From positions 1 to 43,714 of the forward strand of contig PBND01000005.1 of NCBI GenBank assembly GCA_002722845.1: 43,714 bases of DNA, read 5' to 3'. The notes beneath the pieces were generated by a model that had not been told where the DNA came from, made no database searches, and worked only from the letters and a program-made list of their open reading frames with translations. The DNA comes from Myxococcales bacterium. GTDB taxonomy: Bacteria > Myxococcota > UBA4151. The position numbers were made by a program, and so were the translations under genes. This document shows, piece after piece, positions 17,801 to 24,804 of this stretch (position 1 is the stretch's first letter; each line of letters starts with the position of its first letter).

Positions 17801-19383
17801 CCATTACGGTTGTTATAGACTTCTACGCAGTACTTATAGCCGCGCGGCAGGTTGGTAAAATGAGCGCGCCAGTTACGACTCATTCCGTTGAAGTTCACGA
17901 TCCGGTAGGCCCCCCCCGTGCCATTGCCAAAGGGAGAGTGGTACTGGTGGCAGTGATTACCATGCCAAATCCCACCGTGCCTATGGTTGGTGTTGCCGCC
18001 CCGGAAGAGCTTGATCCAACCCACTGCAGGCCTGTCGTAATCCATATTCACCGTCACGTTTGCCCGGGCCTGATCAACGCTGATCGTCGGATGACCGCCC
18101 TGTGCACTGGCAACCCTTGGCCAGCCATTGGTGCCACCGCCACCGAGACCGTTATCTAGCGTCACGTACCAACAGTAAGGCTTGGCACCGTAGTAATCGG
18201 AGTACCACGCGTCGTTGTTTCGAATCCAATCCGCACCACCGACACGGATGTCAAAACTACGCCCACCGCCGACGCGCCAGCGGCCCTTATAACCACTGGT
18301 ATAACGGCAGCGGCGTTGACCATTGCCACCGGAGTTGTACGACTGACCGCCACGGTACACGTACACCCAGCCGGAGGAGCTGGTGCTGTAGGAACCCCAC
18401 ATGCGGAGCCTTGCACTGTTGTCATCCCACGAGCTGTGGGGCCCGCTGGTCCAGCGCGGCAGCTCGGTGAAGCGGTAGTGATAACGGTAGTTACCGGTCT
18501 GACCGTGGGCGTAAGAGTGCGAGCGAGCATAGAAGTAGGTCGCTCCACCCCAGTGGGTCCGCACGATTCGAGAACAGAGCCCACCACCGCCGTCATCGTT
18601 ACGTACGAGGTGACCGCCGCCCGAATTGTAGAGGTGCAGATAGGTGTCAGGACGACAACTGTTTGAGTTGTTATTACCCTTCGTCCAAATCTCTAAGCGA
18701 CCCGATGTCGGGACTCGAATCTGAACATAATCTTCATCGCCGTTGTGGTGATAGTTGTGGGCCTCGTCGGAACGGGGATGACCGAAGCGACGGCTCCGGT
18801 TGCGGGCCTGGGTCCAACTGTTGTCCGGCTCGTAACGGTCCGGACTGATGTTGGGCGGATAGTTCATATACCACTGGTAATAGCCCGTCTTACAGGTGGT
18901 CCAACCGAACCACCACCAGCCCCAGCGATAACAATAAGGATAGTTTCGAAAGAAGAATCTACCGCCGCCGACATGACGGCTGATGTGGGGCATGGCGGCG
19001 CAGGAGTTGTCGTTGTAGCCCAGTTGCCGACCGTGTCGGTCGTACATCCACATGATGGGGTCCGGATCCCAGGAGCACCAGTGCCACCAGTTCCGGTCAT
19101 AGCTCCAAGCATGTCCAGGACCGGAGTCGAAATAACTGTAATCGTTGTCGTACCAGTCAAGATAGTGGAACTGCCACTGCCCCCGACCGTGCCGACGCCC
19201 ATAACGCTCCGCTTGCCAGCGGTCGTTGTTCGGCTCATAGGCCCAGCGCCACTGGTGCGTCGCATTCGCGTCGGTCGCGGAGAAAAGCAGCGCCCCCGCC
19301 AGAATAGGCGCGGTCACGCTAAGCAGCGGGAAGAGACTTCCAACCGCAGCCGCCACCGAACCGATCGTTTTCGACATTCTCAT
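11806..19383 (-). CDS. Giant secreted multidomain protein with Cys-pair Ig/Fn3-like repeats
   Basis: ATG 19383 is chosen because AGGAGG sits 8 bases upstream; a GTG at 19386 is in frame. Residue numbers here count from that GTG (2526 residues). A signal peptide ends near 43. A Trp/Tyr/His/Arg-rich segment spans about 45-180. A PPC-like domain (DEDYVQIRV, then DTYLHLY) lies at 217-310. Ig/Fn3-like repeats with a hydrophobic-YRGG or FRGG motif, a cysteine, and a later YC pair occupy 320-950. A nidogen-like domain (STNGWFSFG, then ITWDC) is at 955-1150, another repeat at 1158-1258, a carbohydrate-binding-like module (WEAESLP, then LAAGEHTYR) at 1262-1406, and one more repeat at 1490-1590. HYR-type domains are at about 1592-1800, and a mainly helical acidic region at 2147-2526. 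It is probably an adhesin, fibre or matrix component. The family is not recognised as a whole. Confidence 0.85.
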   Translation of the reverse strand: MRMSKTIGSVAAAVGSLFPLLSVTAPILAGALLFSATDANATHQWRWAYEPNNDRWQAERYGRRHGRGQWQFHYLDWYDNDYSYFDSGPGHAWSYDRNWWHWCSWDPDPIMWMYDRHGRQLGYNDNSCAAMPHISRHVGGGRFFFRNYPYCYRWGWWWFGWTTCKTGYYQWYMNYPPNISPDRYEPDNSWTQARNRSRRFGHPRSDEAHNYHHNGDEDYVQIRVPTSGRLEIWTKGNNNSNSCRPDTYLHLYNSGGGHLVRNDDGGGGLCSRIVRTHWGGATYFYARSHSYAHGQTGNYRYHYRFTELPRWTSGPHSSWDDNSARLRMWGSYSTSSSGWVYVYRGGQSYNSGGNGQRRCRYTSGYKGRWRVGGGRSFDIRVGGADWIRNNDAWYSDYYGAKPYCWYVTLDNGLGGGGTNGWPRVASAQGGHPTISVDQARANVTVNMDYDRPAVGWIKLFRGGNTNHRHGGIWHGNHCHQYHSPFGNGTGGAYRIVNFNGMSRNWRAHFTNLPRGYKYCVEVYNNRNGRHRNQARRWWAKMTPHVGWATITSIDLRTSHVHTPQFAADVHLSSSAPIRAYLYRGGYRSGSSCRNGTKVHGPWDRGAASRHYFNYTNSRSWHKIQRGEFYCLQVSTRDGGNRQAADSTTAPNAGWSTFTGSINQNNGEFYINADWHGNAGDASYLSFYRDNDCRSARLYRYNIPWNGTGDSRTWNQRNVGGIVRGYNYCAEVRLGRQRRIFRYGQLLVPRFSSVNVTADQRRAVLRVRSDWTYQAESVVTLYRGGAAQNNVCNNHQGVEASRGFGQSRSIDWEFRVSRGYRYCVYIYLKAGGVNPPRVYARHSEMSPNILRVPTVQNFAVTGVAAGGAVHAYARVGDTERWEAMLFRGAVDGNSCSGQQVARVTNSDSGYHRDRIDWMASRVRRRTQHCVKVVAHNGVLNTARAASVAGLPTTVTGAGYTANMTSERVWDEITDLNPGRMRDRDDATASVALGFDFIYFGRYQNRVAISTNGWFSFGDNNVDSDPVPAAWGAAGDRPHLVAPLFANLYCDGVYWKRLTAPPERFVITWDCRERGRDPHSVDVQAVLYRGLNRVEFRYGAQHRAGRDAHYAQFSGGGRVKIGMSSNNQYVPLSNNLLPAAGGQDGKVLYRNPAYEEYLPRITGPSVSLDQRNATVQVRFTSTERAFLRAKLFRGGNGNNCSGGFYLRNLATPQKATDFNQTFDNLVRGHAYCIRMEAENTAGVAVKGLNTPVLQLIPRILGYDARISVRVNASRTVWEAESLPAAGAGTCGPSGDGVNHCRNGGGSEATFTASEAGTYILSARLGAQQAGSDLLEAGFLIDGNQVGENSRIVGDGWGEMQWYQTTVQLAAGEHTYRAELMNDWAGEADEFGRTDRNMLVDKLAVEGPFVVNGTGGNLRWNVTPNTDVQATMTLRHGNQAIGTENLESIGVNGSGQRIYPSAQLTAGRDYTVNIRLENLAGSVETGWQLRRFPFTSGESVANIDKARNAATVVFNSTPGAFGQVQYKAAGRYANGGCDGGGWSAINSANQAMDSHRLTLSNLVDGMHYCWRAVTEYPRGAPYRTVVTGPSQSFVFDKTPPTVTAPAYVILEQENLQGTVVNKANLGLPEVRDLVDKRMSATNIATPEVIGRGDIPVDGVALQLGTHHVRWRASDSAGNVGYSGLQRVDVRDTTRPTFAAGPPLVVEATSPQGTQITPKSLHGETANGTQFRGWDACDAELAVTQTSRQDGEGDWLPAADVVYQRSSNPGGVGNHTVRVLLRDNSGNSTVGTYEVTIQDTTAPTFSPLPTLVVGDDESDCVTSYIPRPRIEDNSYFPHELTVAPDKGDDYCWATSDAQGTRIPGPGGRVEGSIIVHDVTWTGCDPAQNCREAIQRVEVRRPTLAAEHTITVGGRAVEMGTYVNGNVTVRARLTRFSDECNDPRNAARSVWLPEPDQVDDGGEGEFIGSYTSDGDYLGTNVQLWHCDEFALVPNLTFGKDTILPEHDMEALDQASVDPENVDTWPRLFVGNKLDLGNMTVSDDRSGVRFIRVMLNPGQGGEEASEWGRELVLMQRTIAGSGRLIHGPAEVTDFTCREGAVPCMMVDGRAHLDLTKLRTFDRDQVRQHVLRIEILDFAGNRTIDDRYFLLRDYKRALTDVANRIETALLDAADEEYQTDLDEAKSHLEVALSYWEARTGEGIGPDFSRRQIQWGPSFRRSERGVVALSRARRNDAPSYFRILETDISQAMIGQMQLYLDEQEGLLNPPEGQDPNEDQIPAWWDETLADARATLADARAQAYGRTQADRAADAYNDAAALYELRYDHLQRVTERTVAADESEDPIEDGELRDLVYALNNIIHSVIKEEIRSARDVNNAGGDQLDVVIRRLNQVQGCMDRLVRDNLNDRTFTLCYLDIVEIVHQLRQVQGALVETYTWRSLLAASVFGMLDISIYHSINALVTFEGYDENPEALEALEQYRLGTEELRAGDVDVALNRYLANRCRMVVLYNEYYADPEDPSLGPINEADYCDD

Positions 19384-19457
19384 CACAACTACCTCCTGCT
19401 GTCGCTTCCGGACCGGGGCGACATCAAATTCTACACATCCTAAACGCCACAGGATTA

Positions 19458-19473
19458 TGCACGATTTATGCCA
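19458..19473 (-). promoter_or_regulatory. Candidate sigma-54 promoter for the giant protein
   Basis: The minus strand reads TGGCATAAATCGTGCA, with the GG-N10-GC spacing of -24/-12 promoters (consensus TGGCACG-N4-TTGCW). Transcription would begin near 19447, giving a leader of about 64 bases to ATG 19383. The same stretch also contains a CATAAT that could serve as a -10 box. Confidence 0.5.
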
Positions 19474-19631
19474 TTAGAGCCAGCGGGCTAACCCTTGCGA
19501 TTTCAGTAGCTTGAATCGACACATTCAAGGTGCAGGAAGCACGATGATGCAGAAAGTGCCGATCACTGACACCGATTTAGGGCAAGGCCTGTCAGAGGAG
19601 GCACAGCCAAGGACTGGGAAGAAACACAAAA
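19474..19631. other. Intergenic stretch without recognised gene
   Basis: Between the candidate promoter of the giant gene and the terminator of the Cys-rich lipoprotein gene I see no convincing reading frame. The stretch would hold the upstream activator sites of a sigma-54 promoter if that call is right, but I did not find an inverted repeat clear enough to name one. The whole gene-free interval is 19384-19692. Confidence 0.5.
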
Positions 19632-19648
19632 CCGCCCGAGATGGGCGG
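19621..19648 (-). terminator. Intrinsic terminator of the Cys-rich lipoprotein gene
   Basis: CCGCCC (19632-19637), loop GAGAT and GGGCGG (19643-19648) form a 6-bp GC stem. On the minus strand it is followed by TTTTGTGTTTC. It lies about 45 bases after the stop at 19693. Confidence 0.7.
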
Positions 19649-19692
19649 CCCTGTGCTGACTTCGAAGAATCGCTCTTCTTAGTCGCTATGAT

Positions 19693-21435
19693 TTACTGGC
19701 AGTCTCCAGCGATAGCACAGAAGCGGCTGCCTGGATCCTCGCAAGTCCCATTGACACATTCCCAGCGGGGGTCGTCACAGTCCTCAGCGTTCGCACACTC
19801 ACCACCACGTTGCAGCGTCACACAGCAGTTATCGCCGCCACAGATCTCCTGGTCTTCCGCACAACTCTGACTGCAGTACCACAGGTTAGCGTTGCGCATG
19901 CTCCGCGTACAGAAGCGATCCTGACCACAGGCCGCTGGATCGTTTTGGTCACATGGGTCACCGATTTCACCCTGCTCGACCGGTGCCCAACGCTCGCCAG
20001 GACCGCAAACACGCCCAGGGTAGTCCTCTGGCAACTCCGGATGGCGACTCGCGTCCATACAGGTCATGCCTTCGAGTTGCGCACAGTCCTCATCATCATC
20101 GCAGAACCATGTACAGAAGCTCTGTCCATTTTGCGGCATGTTGTCCTGGTACCAACTGGCATCGCCCACAGCTGCACCATCGAAGGTCCGATGGATACAT
20201 GTGGCCTGGCGCCCTTCTACCGGTGCACAGTCCAAGGGAGAACGACAAGCAGCCCCTGGCTCGGCCGGGTCGTGCTCCGCCTCACCCTCTCCAGCGGGAA
20301 TCCCGCCAGGGTGACAAGCATTGAAGAAGCAGCCGCCAGCCCGTGGGCAGTCCTCATGGGCCTCGCAAGGCCTAATGTCCGGACGCATGTTCTCCTCAAG
20401 CTGGGGACACTCCCCTTCTGCTCGACAGAGACCTTCATCTTCACCCGGCAACTGCTGGCAGCACGCCCCGGCGGGGCAGTCTGAAGCATAGGAGCACGTG
20501 CTCGTACAGAATCGGGGCGGATCGACCACGAAGTCGTAGGTGTCGATGCACTGCAGTTCCCCCGTGCACTGGCGGTCCGAACAATTCTGGTACCAGATGG
20601 CGGGCGGCGGCCCGGTGTCTGGTCCAAGATCCTTCGTCGTCGCGTCCGGCCGGGTGTCTGGAACACCCGCATCAAGCAGAGCAGTATCCGGGTCGCTTAC
20701 ATCAGGGATACCAGCGTCGTTGGCACCGATATCCATCGGCGGGCCAGCGTCGAAGATACCCGCGTCATCGTTGCCTAGATCGGGGAACGGGATATCCGGA
20801 AGTGCGAGCCGGACGTCCAGGAGCCCACTATCGTAGGAGCCGGAGTCTCCGGTGCCACCATCGAAATCCAAAGAGCCACCGGCATCGGGCAAGGCCTCAC
20901 CCATACGACCGAGCATATAATCCCCGGATGTGCTCGACGAGGTCGTGAAGTAACGCTCGCCAAAGGCTGTCTCCTGACGAGTCCACTCATCACTCGGGCT
21001 GGCTCGGTGCCAGATCGAGTAGCGCTCAACTTCAGCACCCTCGAAGCCTTGCGGCTCCTGAATGCGAACCGTCGCTGCGGCTGCCAAGGACTTTGACGGC
21101 AGCACGCGCCAACCATGCCCGTTGTGGGAGATCCCAACGTTGCTGGGGCCGGCAGAGATCAAGAAGGTTGAGGGCGGGCAATTAAGTTGGTCATCAGGGT
21201 TGTGAAGAAATTGAAACCGCCCGTCTGCCGTCTCGCAGAGGGCCACTCCAGCATCGCCTTTGCCCGCATCAGCCCGTCTTCCGCCACCCGTCGCCTCCTG
21301 ACAGGTGCCATCGATGCAACGGAACCCAGCACTACAGTCACCGGGCCCATCACAGGGAATACCGGCACCCTGCGGGCAAGCAGCCAGGGCCACTGTGATA
21401 AACACCGTCCCTAGCGATGAAAGTAGATTTCTCAT
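19693..21435 (-). CDS. Cysteine-rich lipoprotein with Asp-rich linker
   Basis: ATG 21435 is preferred over the in-frame GTG at 21450 because GGGGAG lies 7 bases upstream of it. The product has 580 residues. The lipobox is VALAAC (about residues 15-20). A first Cys knot-like stretch has the spacing CDGPGDCSAGFRC. A beta-rich domain follows, then a linker of about 100 residues rich in Asp, Gly and Pro (DAGIPDVSDPD). The C-terminal half has many cysteines in CxxxxDC and GxCC patterns, probably all in disulfides. This style is common in myxobacterial surface lipoproteins of unknown role. It has its own candidate sigma-54 promoter and terminator, so it is a single-gene unit between two other secreted proteins. 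Confidence 0.85.
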   Translation of the reverse strand: MRNLLSSLGTVFITVALAACPQGAGIPCDGPGDCSAGFRCIDGTCQEATGGGRRADAGKGDAGVALCETADGRFQFLHNPDDQLNCPPSTFLISAGPSNVGISHNGHGWRVLPSKSLAAAATVRIQEPQGFEGAEVERYSIWHRASPSDEWTRQETAFGERYFTTSSSTSGDYMLGRMGEALPDAGGSLDFDGGTGDSGSYDSGLLDVRLALPDIPFPDLGNDDAGIFDAGPPMDIGANDAGIPDVSDPDTALLDAGVPDTRPDATTKDLGPDTGPPPAIWYQNCSDRQCTGELQCIDTYDFVVDPPRFCTSTCSYASDCPAGACCQQLPGEDEGLCRAEGECPQLEENMRPDIRPCEAHEDCPRAGGCFFNACHPGGIPAGEGEAEHDPAEPGAACRSPLDCAPVEGRQATCIHRTFDGAAVGDASWYQDNMPQNGQSFCTWFCDDDEDCAQLEGMTCMDASRHPELPEDYPGRVCGPGERWAPVEQGEIGDPCDQNDPAACGQDRFCTRSMRNANLWYCSQSCAEDQEICGGDNCCVTLQRGGECANAEDCDDPRWECVNGTCEDPGSRFCAIAGDCQ

Positions 21436-21475
21436 CTTAACACTCCCCACAGGCCTCGATATGCCTCTATTTCAG

Positions 21476-21491
21476 AGCAGGATCCATGCCA
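21476..21491 (-). promoter_or_regulatory. Candidate sigma-54 promoter for the Cys-rich lipoprotein
   Basis: The minus strand reads TGGCATGGATCCTGCT, which matches the -24 element TGGCA-G and the -12 element TGCT with GG-N10-GC spacing. The start point would be near 21466, about 31 bases before ATG 21435. Confidence 0.55.
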
Positions 21492-21590
21492 AATTCGAAA
21501 CGGTTCACAAGCCGCAATTCCAATAGCTTCGGCCGCCCTACTCGCTCCTTACAGCGCAGACTTTGCGCAGATTGATGCTCTCTCTTACCC

Positions 21591-24500
21591 CTACGGCGCT
21601 GACACCGCATAGAAGACGTCATTGTCCGGCGTGTCGGAATCGTCACTCTGCTGCCACAGCACGTGGGCCGCGCCCGAAGCATCAAGGGCGATACTCGGGT
21701 AACGACTGTTCGCAGTCGTGTTATCCTCATCCACTGTCGGCTCACTCAGCACAACGTAGCCCTGGGCGAGCGGCGAATCATCCCGATCATAGCGACGCAG
21801 AATCACATCATAATCGTTACCCGAACTCTGCAGGGAGGCCTTCGACTGGAAGCCGACCACAACGACATGTTCGCCCATCGGGCGATCTGCCACCGCATGG
21901 ACCTTGATAGAGGGGCCGCCGTTCCTGCTGACTTCTTCCTCCATGAAGATCGCTTCATCATTGACCGTCACCGGCGTCGTGAACTGCGGCGCCTGACCTT
22001 CATGCCACGAGAACCGAACAGAGGTGCCACCCACGTCTTGGGCTGCCGCATCCGCACAATCACCCCGGGCTCGGAAAGCAATGTAAGCCCGGTTATTGAG
22101 GTCTTCCATATCGACAGCGATGGATGGTTCCGAGGCCCCGCCGGAGCAGTTTCCGTTGGCAACACGAATCCCCTCCTCGCCGATGACCCGGTAAAGCACG
22201 TCGTCATCATCCACGAGGTCGCCGTCAACATCACCGTTGTCGACCCATGCCACGTGACGACGGTCATCCTTGTCGATGGCGATCACAGCATGCTTCGCAC
22301 CGAAGTCGAGATCTGTGGTTGGCAGATCGCGAGCTGAAATCATGACCGAAGCCCAGCCATCCTGAGCTCGAGCCGAGTAGAACGTTTCGTACTCTCGGGG
22401 CGGATCGAAAGGACCTCCACCAAAGACGACTGCTGGGCCACTCTCACCCACGGCGATGCGGGGGTCCTCCATATCGAAGTCACCCACATCTTCACCGACT
22501 GAAACGACCTCAACAACGCTCAAGCCTTCGGCTCCAGCGGTACCATCCCAGGTCCGATACACAATGTCGCGGCTACCGTCGCGCATTGCGCCGGACCAAA
22601 CAGGAGCCCCACCGGCTCCTTCACGACCGGTACCCGCATCTGACCAAACGATGTGGGCAACGCCATCCGCATCAACAGCCACATCGGGCTGAATAGAAAG
22701 CGCTGTACGCAATCCGTCGATGGCGCCATCAGGTGCGCTTCCCGTCAGGTAGGTGATCACGACGGGTTCACCCCAAGAGCCGTCTTCGCCAACAGTGGCT
22801 GCGTAAACACGCGTGTCAGAGCAGGCATCTGCTCCATCGCAGTGCTGCCAAACCGCATACATGTGACCGTTCGGGCCGATCGCCACCCTCGGGTCAACCG
22901 AGTTGAGACTCGCCTCTTCCGGCGTCAACTGCACGGAAGCACCCGTCTTTGAGAGGTTGATCGTTGTGCGTGACTCGTTGCCGACATTATCCGTAGCGAC
23001 AACCCAAAGCACGAAGTGGTCCCCCTCGTCAGGAATCGTGACCGTTCCGCCGTAGATATCAGATTCACCTTCAACCTGAAGTTCTGGGAAGGGCACACCT
23101 TCGGCTTCGCCCACACCGCCCGTCACCGAGGCGACACCGTTAAAGTTGTCGACAACCTGAACGCGCACGTCGACCTCGCCGGGATCAACCCAAGCGTTGG
23201 GGCGAGGCGAAATAAAGGTGACATCCGGCCCCGCTGAATCAACGTTGAGAAGGCGGGACCGGCCACGGCTGGCTTCGTCTTCGTTCATCGCACTGCTGTT
23301 TCGAGCGCGGTCGATCACGGTGACGTAGAGCTGATTCTGCCCCTCGCCGAGGTCGCAGGCGACGCAATAGCTACCGTCATCCTGAGCCATGCCTTCGCAG
23401 GTACCAATCGGCTCGCCATCAGCGTCGGTATTGGAGATCTGAACCTGAGCGCCGGGCTCCGTTTCACCGCAAACCTGGACCGTCCCACTGTTCGTATTAC
23501 TCCCTTCAATGGTCTCACCGTTTTCATCCTTCACCGTAATCTCGCCAACGGCCGGAGGGGTGAAGTCGAAGACAACCTTCGCAAACTGGTGGGTCGATTC
23601 ACGACCATTGTCGAGACGAGCCCAAACTTCGAGCAGATGTTCGCCCTCGTTTGGGGTATCGACATCCGTCCACGCTCGCTCGACCGAATGACTCCAACTC
23701 ACCTCAGCGCTGGGCTCCTTGATCTGAACCTCATCACCACCGTCCTGCTTCAGGACCACGGCGGAGCCCTCACAGGAGCGACCCTCAAGTGCGTAGGCTC
23801 CCTTTTTAATGACAGGGTCGCCTTCCTCGAGGGTCTTTGAGGTCCAGGCGCAGAAGCCTGGGCGCTCCTCGCCGTTCACTTCGATCAGACAGCCGTTGAC
23901 CTCCGAGAACTCAGCGCCCTCAACAGCCTCGTGTTCCGCGAAACGCATCGTGCAACCGCTCGTGTCGTAATCCACTTGGATGGTCGTCGGTGCGGACTGA
24001 ACTGCGTCCGTCTGCCACGAGAAGAACTCAAAGGTGTTCACGTTGGTGAACCCATCATCGGTCTCAGACAAGGTGATGTCCTCAATGGACCAGTCCGTCC
24101 CCGGCCCCGGCGGCACAACCGTCTCGTCACGCTGAACCACGCCATCGACGGTGATCACCATCCGAATGCCGCTGCCCTCTGGACGAGTCCCGGCCCAGTC
24201 GATGGTTTCCTCCGCATGAATCAACAGGCTACTGTTATCAGGATCAATGCATTCGCCATCAACAAAGCCGCCAACGCAGGCATTCACCACCGGCGCATCG
24301 GGTCGCCGTACCAGTTGAATCGTCGCAATCACCTTCGTACTGCGCTTGCCGCCGTTGTCCACCGCTTCGATCTCAAACTTGTTCTCGCCCTCGACCAACT
24401 CCATTTCGAAGCTGAAGTCAGTGCGCTCGTTCAAGACGACCACTTCGGAACCGTTCGCATGAATGCCTGTACTCGACTGCTTGATGCCAGAGAGTTGAAT

Positions 24501-24671
24501 CTTATCGGAACAACCGTCCTCGATGCACTTCAGCAGGCTTGTTTCGAAGGGGTCCAGAACCGGTGGGTCCGGTCGGTCACCCTCGGTGACTCCACCTCCT
24601 CCACACTCACACCCGCTCGCGGCCGCGAAAAAAGCTACAAATAGAAAAACGGAGCGCTGACGATACGTCAT
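21591..24671 (-). CDS. Large lipoprotein with Ig-like domains and sialidase-type beta-propeller
   Basis: ATG 24671 is chosen because TGGAGG lies 9 bases upstream and it places the lipoprotein signal first (lipobox FFAAASGC); the frame is open 17 codons further to 24722. The product has 1026 residues. The N-terminal 570 residues look like several Ig-like or bacterial cadherin-type domains (FDFTPPAVGEI, then GETEPGAQVQI, then VDVRVQVVDN). The C-terminal 440 residues carry six Asp-box-like repeats of the form DPRVAIGPNGHMYAVW, QPDVAVDADGVAHIVW and YPSIALDASGAAHVLW, which indicates a six-bladed propeller of the BNR/sialidase type. No sialidase catalytic residues were identified, so binding is as likely as catalysis. 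It is probably attached to the outer membrane. Confidence 0.82.
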   Translation of the reverse strand: MTYRQRSVFLFVAFFAAASGCECGGGGVTEGDRPDPPVLDPFETSLLKCIEDGCSDKIQLSGIKQSSTGIHANGSEVVVLNERTDFSFEMELVEGENKFEIEAVDNGGKRSTKVIATIQLVRRPDAPVVNACVGGFVDGECIDPDNSSLLIHAEETIDWAGTRPEGSGIRMVITVDGVVQRDETVVPPGPGTDWSIEDITLSETDDGFTNVNTFEFFSWQTDAVQSAPTTIQVDYDTSGCTMRFAEHEAVEGAEFSEVNGCLIEVNGEERPGFCAWTSKTLEEGDPVIKKGAYALEGRSCEGSAVVLKQDGGDEVQIKEPSAEVSWSHSVERAWTDVDTPNEGEHLLEVWARLDNGRESTHQFAKVVFDFTPPAVGEITVKDENGETIEGSNTNSGTVQVCGETEPGAQVQISNTDADGEPIGTCEGMAQDDGSYCVACDLGEGQNQLYVTVIDRARNSSAMNEDEASRGRSRLLNVDSAGPDVTFISPRPNAWVDPGEVDVRVQVVDNFNGVASVTGGVGEAEGVPFPELQVEGESDIYGGTVTIPDEGDHFVLWVVATDNVGNESRTTINLSKTGASVQLTPEEASLNSVDPRVAIGPNGHMYAVWQHCDGADACSDTRVYAATVGEDGSWGEPVVITYLTGSAPDGAIDGLRTALSIQPDVAVDADGVAHIVWSDAGTGREGAGGAPVWSGAMRDGSRDIVYRTWDGTAGAEGLSVVEVVSVGEDVGDFDMEDPRIAVGESGPAVVFGGGPFDPPREYETFYSARAQDGWASVMISARDLPTTDLDFGAKHAVIAIDKDDRRHVAWVDNGDVDGDLVDDDDVLYRVIGEEGIRVANGNCSGGASEPSIAVDMEDLNNRAYIAFRARGDCADAAAQDVGGTSVRFSWHEGQAPQFTTPVTVNDEAIFMEEEVSRNGGPSIKVHAVADRPMGEHVVVVGFQSKASLQSSGNDYDVILRRYDRDDSPLAQGYVVLSEPTVDEDNTTANSRYPSIALDASGAAHVLWQQSDDSDTPDNDVFYAVSAP

Positions 24672-24708
24672 GGGCAAAAGCCTCCAGTCACGTTGGCGGG
24701 ATTGTTTC

Positions 24709-24722
24709 ATGCTCGCGAGCAT
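24709..24722. repeat. 14-bp perfect palindrome
   Basis: ATGCTCGCGAGCAT is a perfect inverted repeat in the region between the divergent lipoprotein and CPBP protease genes. It is 37 bases upstream of ATG 24671 and overlaps the possible -12 element at 24718-24733. It may be an operator, but its regulator is unknown. Confidence 0.5.
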
Positions 24723-24733
24723 CTGGCAACCCA
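24718..24733 (-). promoter_or_regulatory. Weak sigma-54-like site upstream of the propeller lipoprotein
   Basis: The minus strand reads TGGGTTGCCAGATGCT. The GG-N10-GC spacing is kept, but three positions of the -24 element differ from TGGCACG. It is reported because its position matches that of the better sites in the window. Confidence 0.28.
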
Positions 24734-24804
24734 GCCCGGTTTAAATCAGCAGCCTTCACATCATACCATCGGTTGGTTTATCCAGTACTTGGGGAACCGA
24801 GCCG

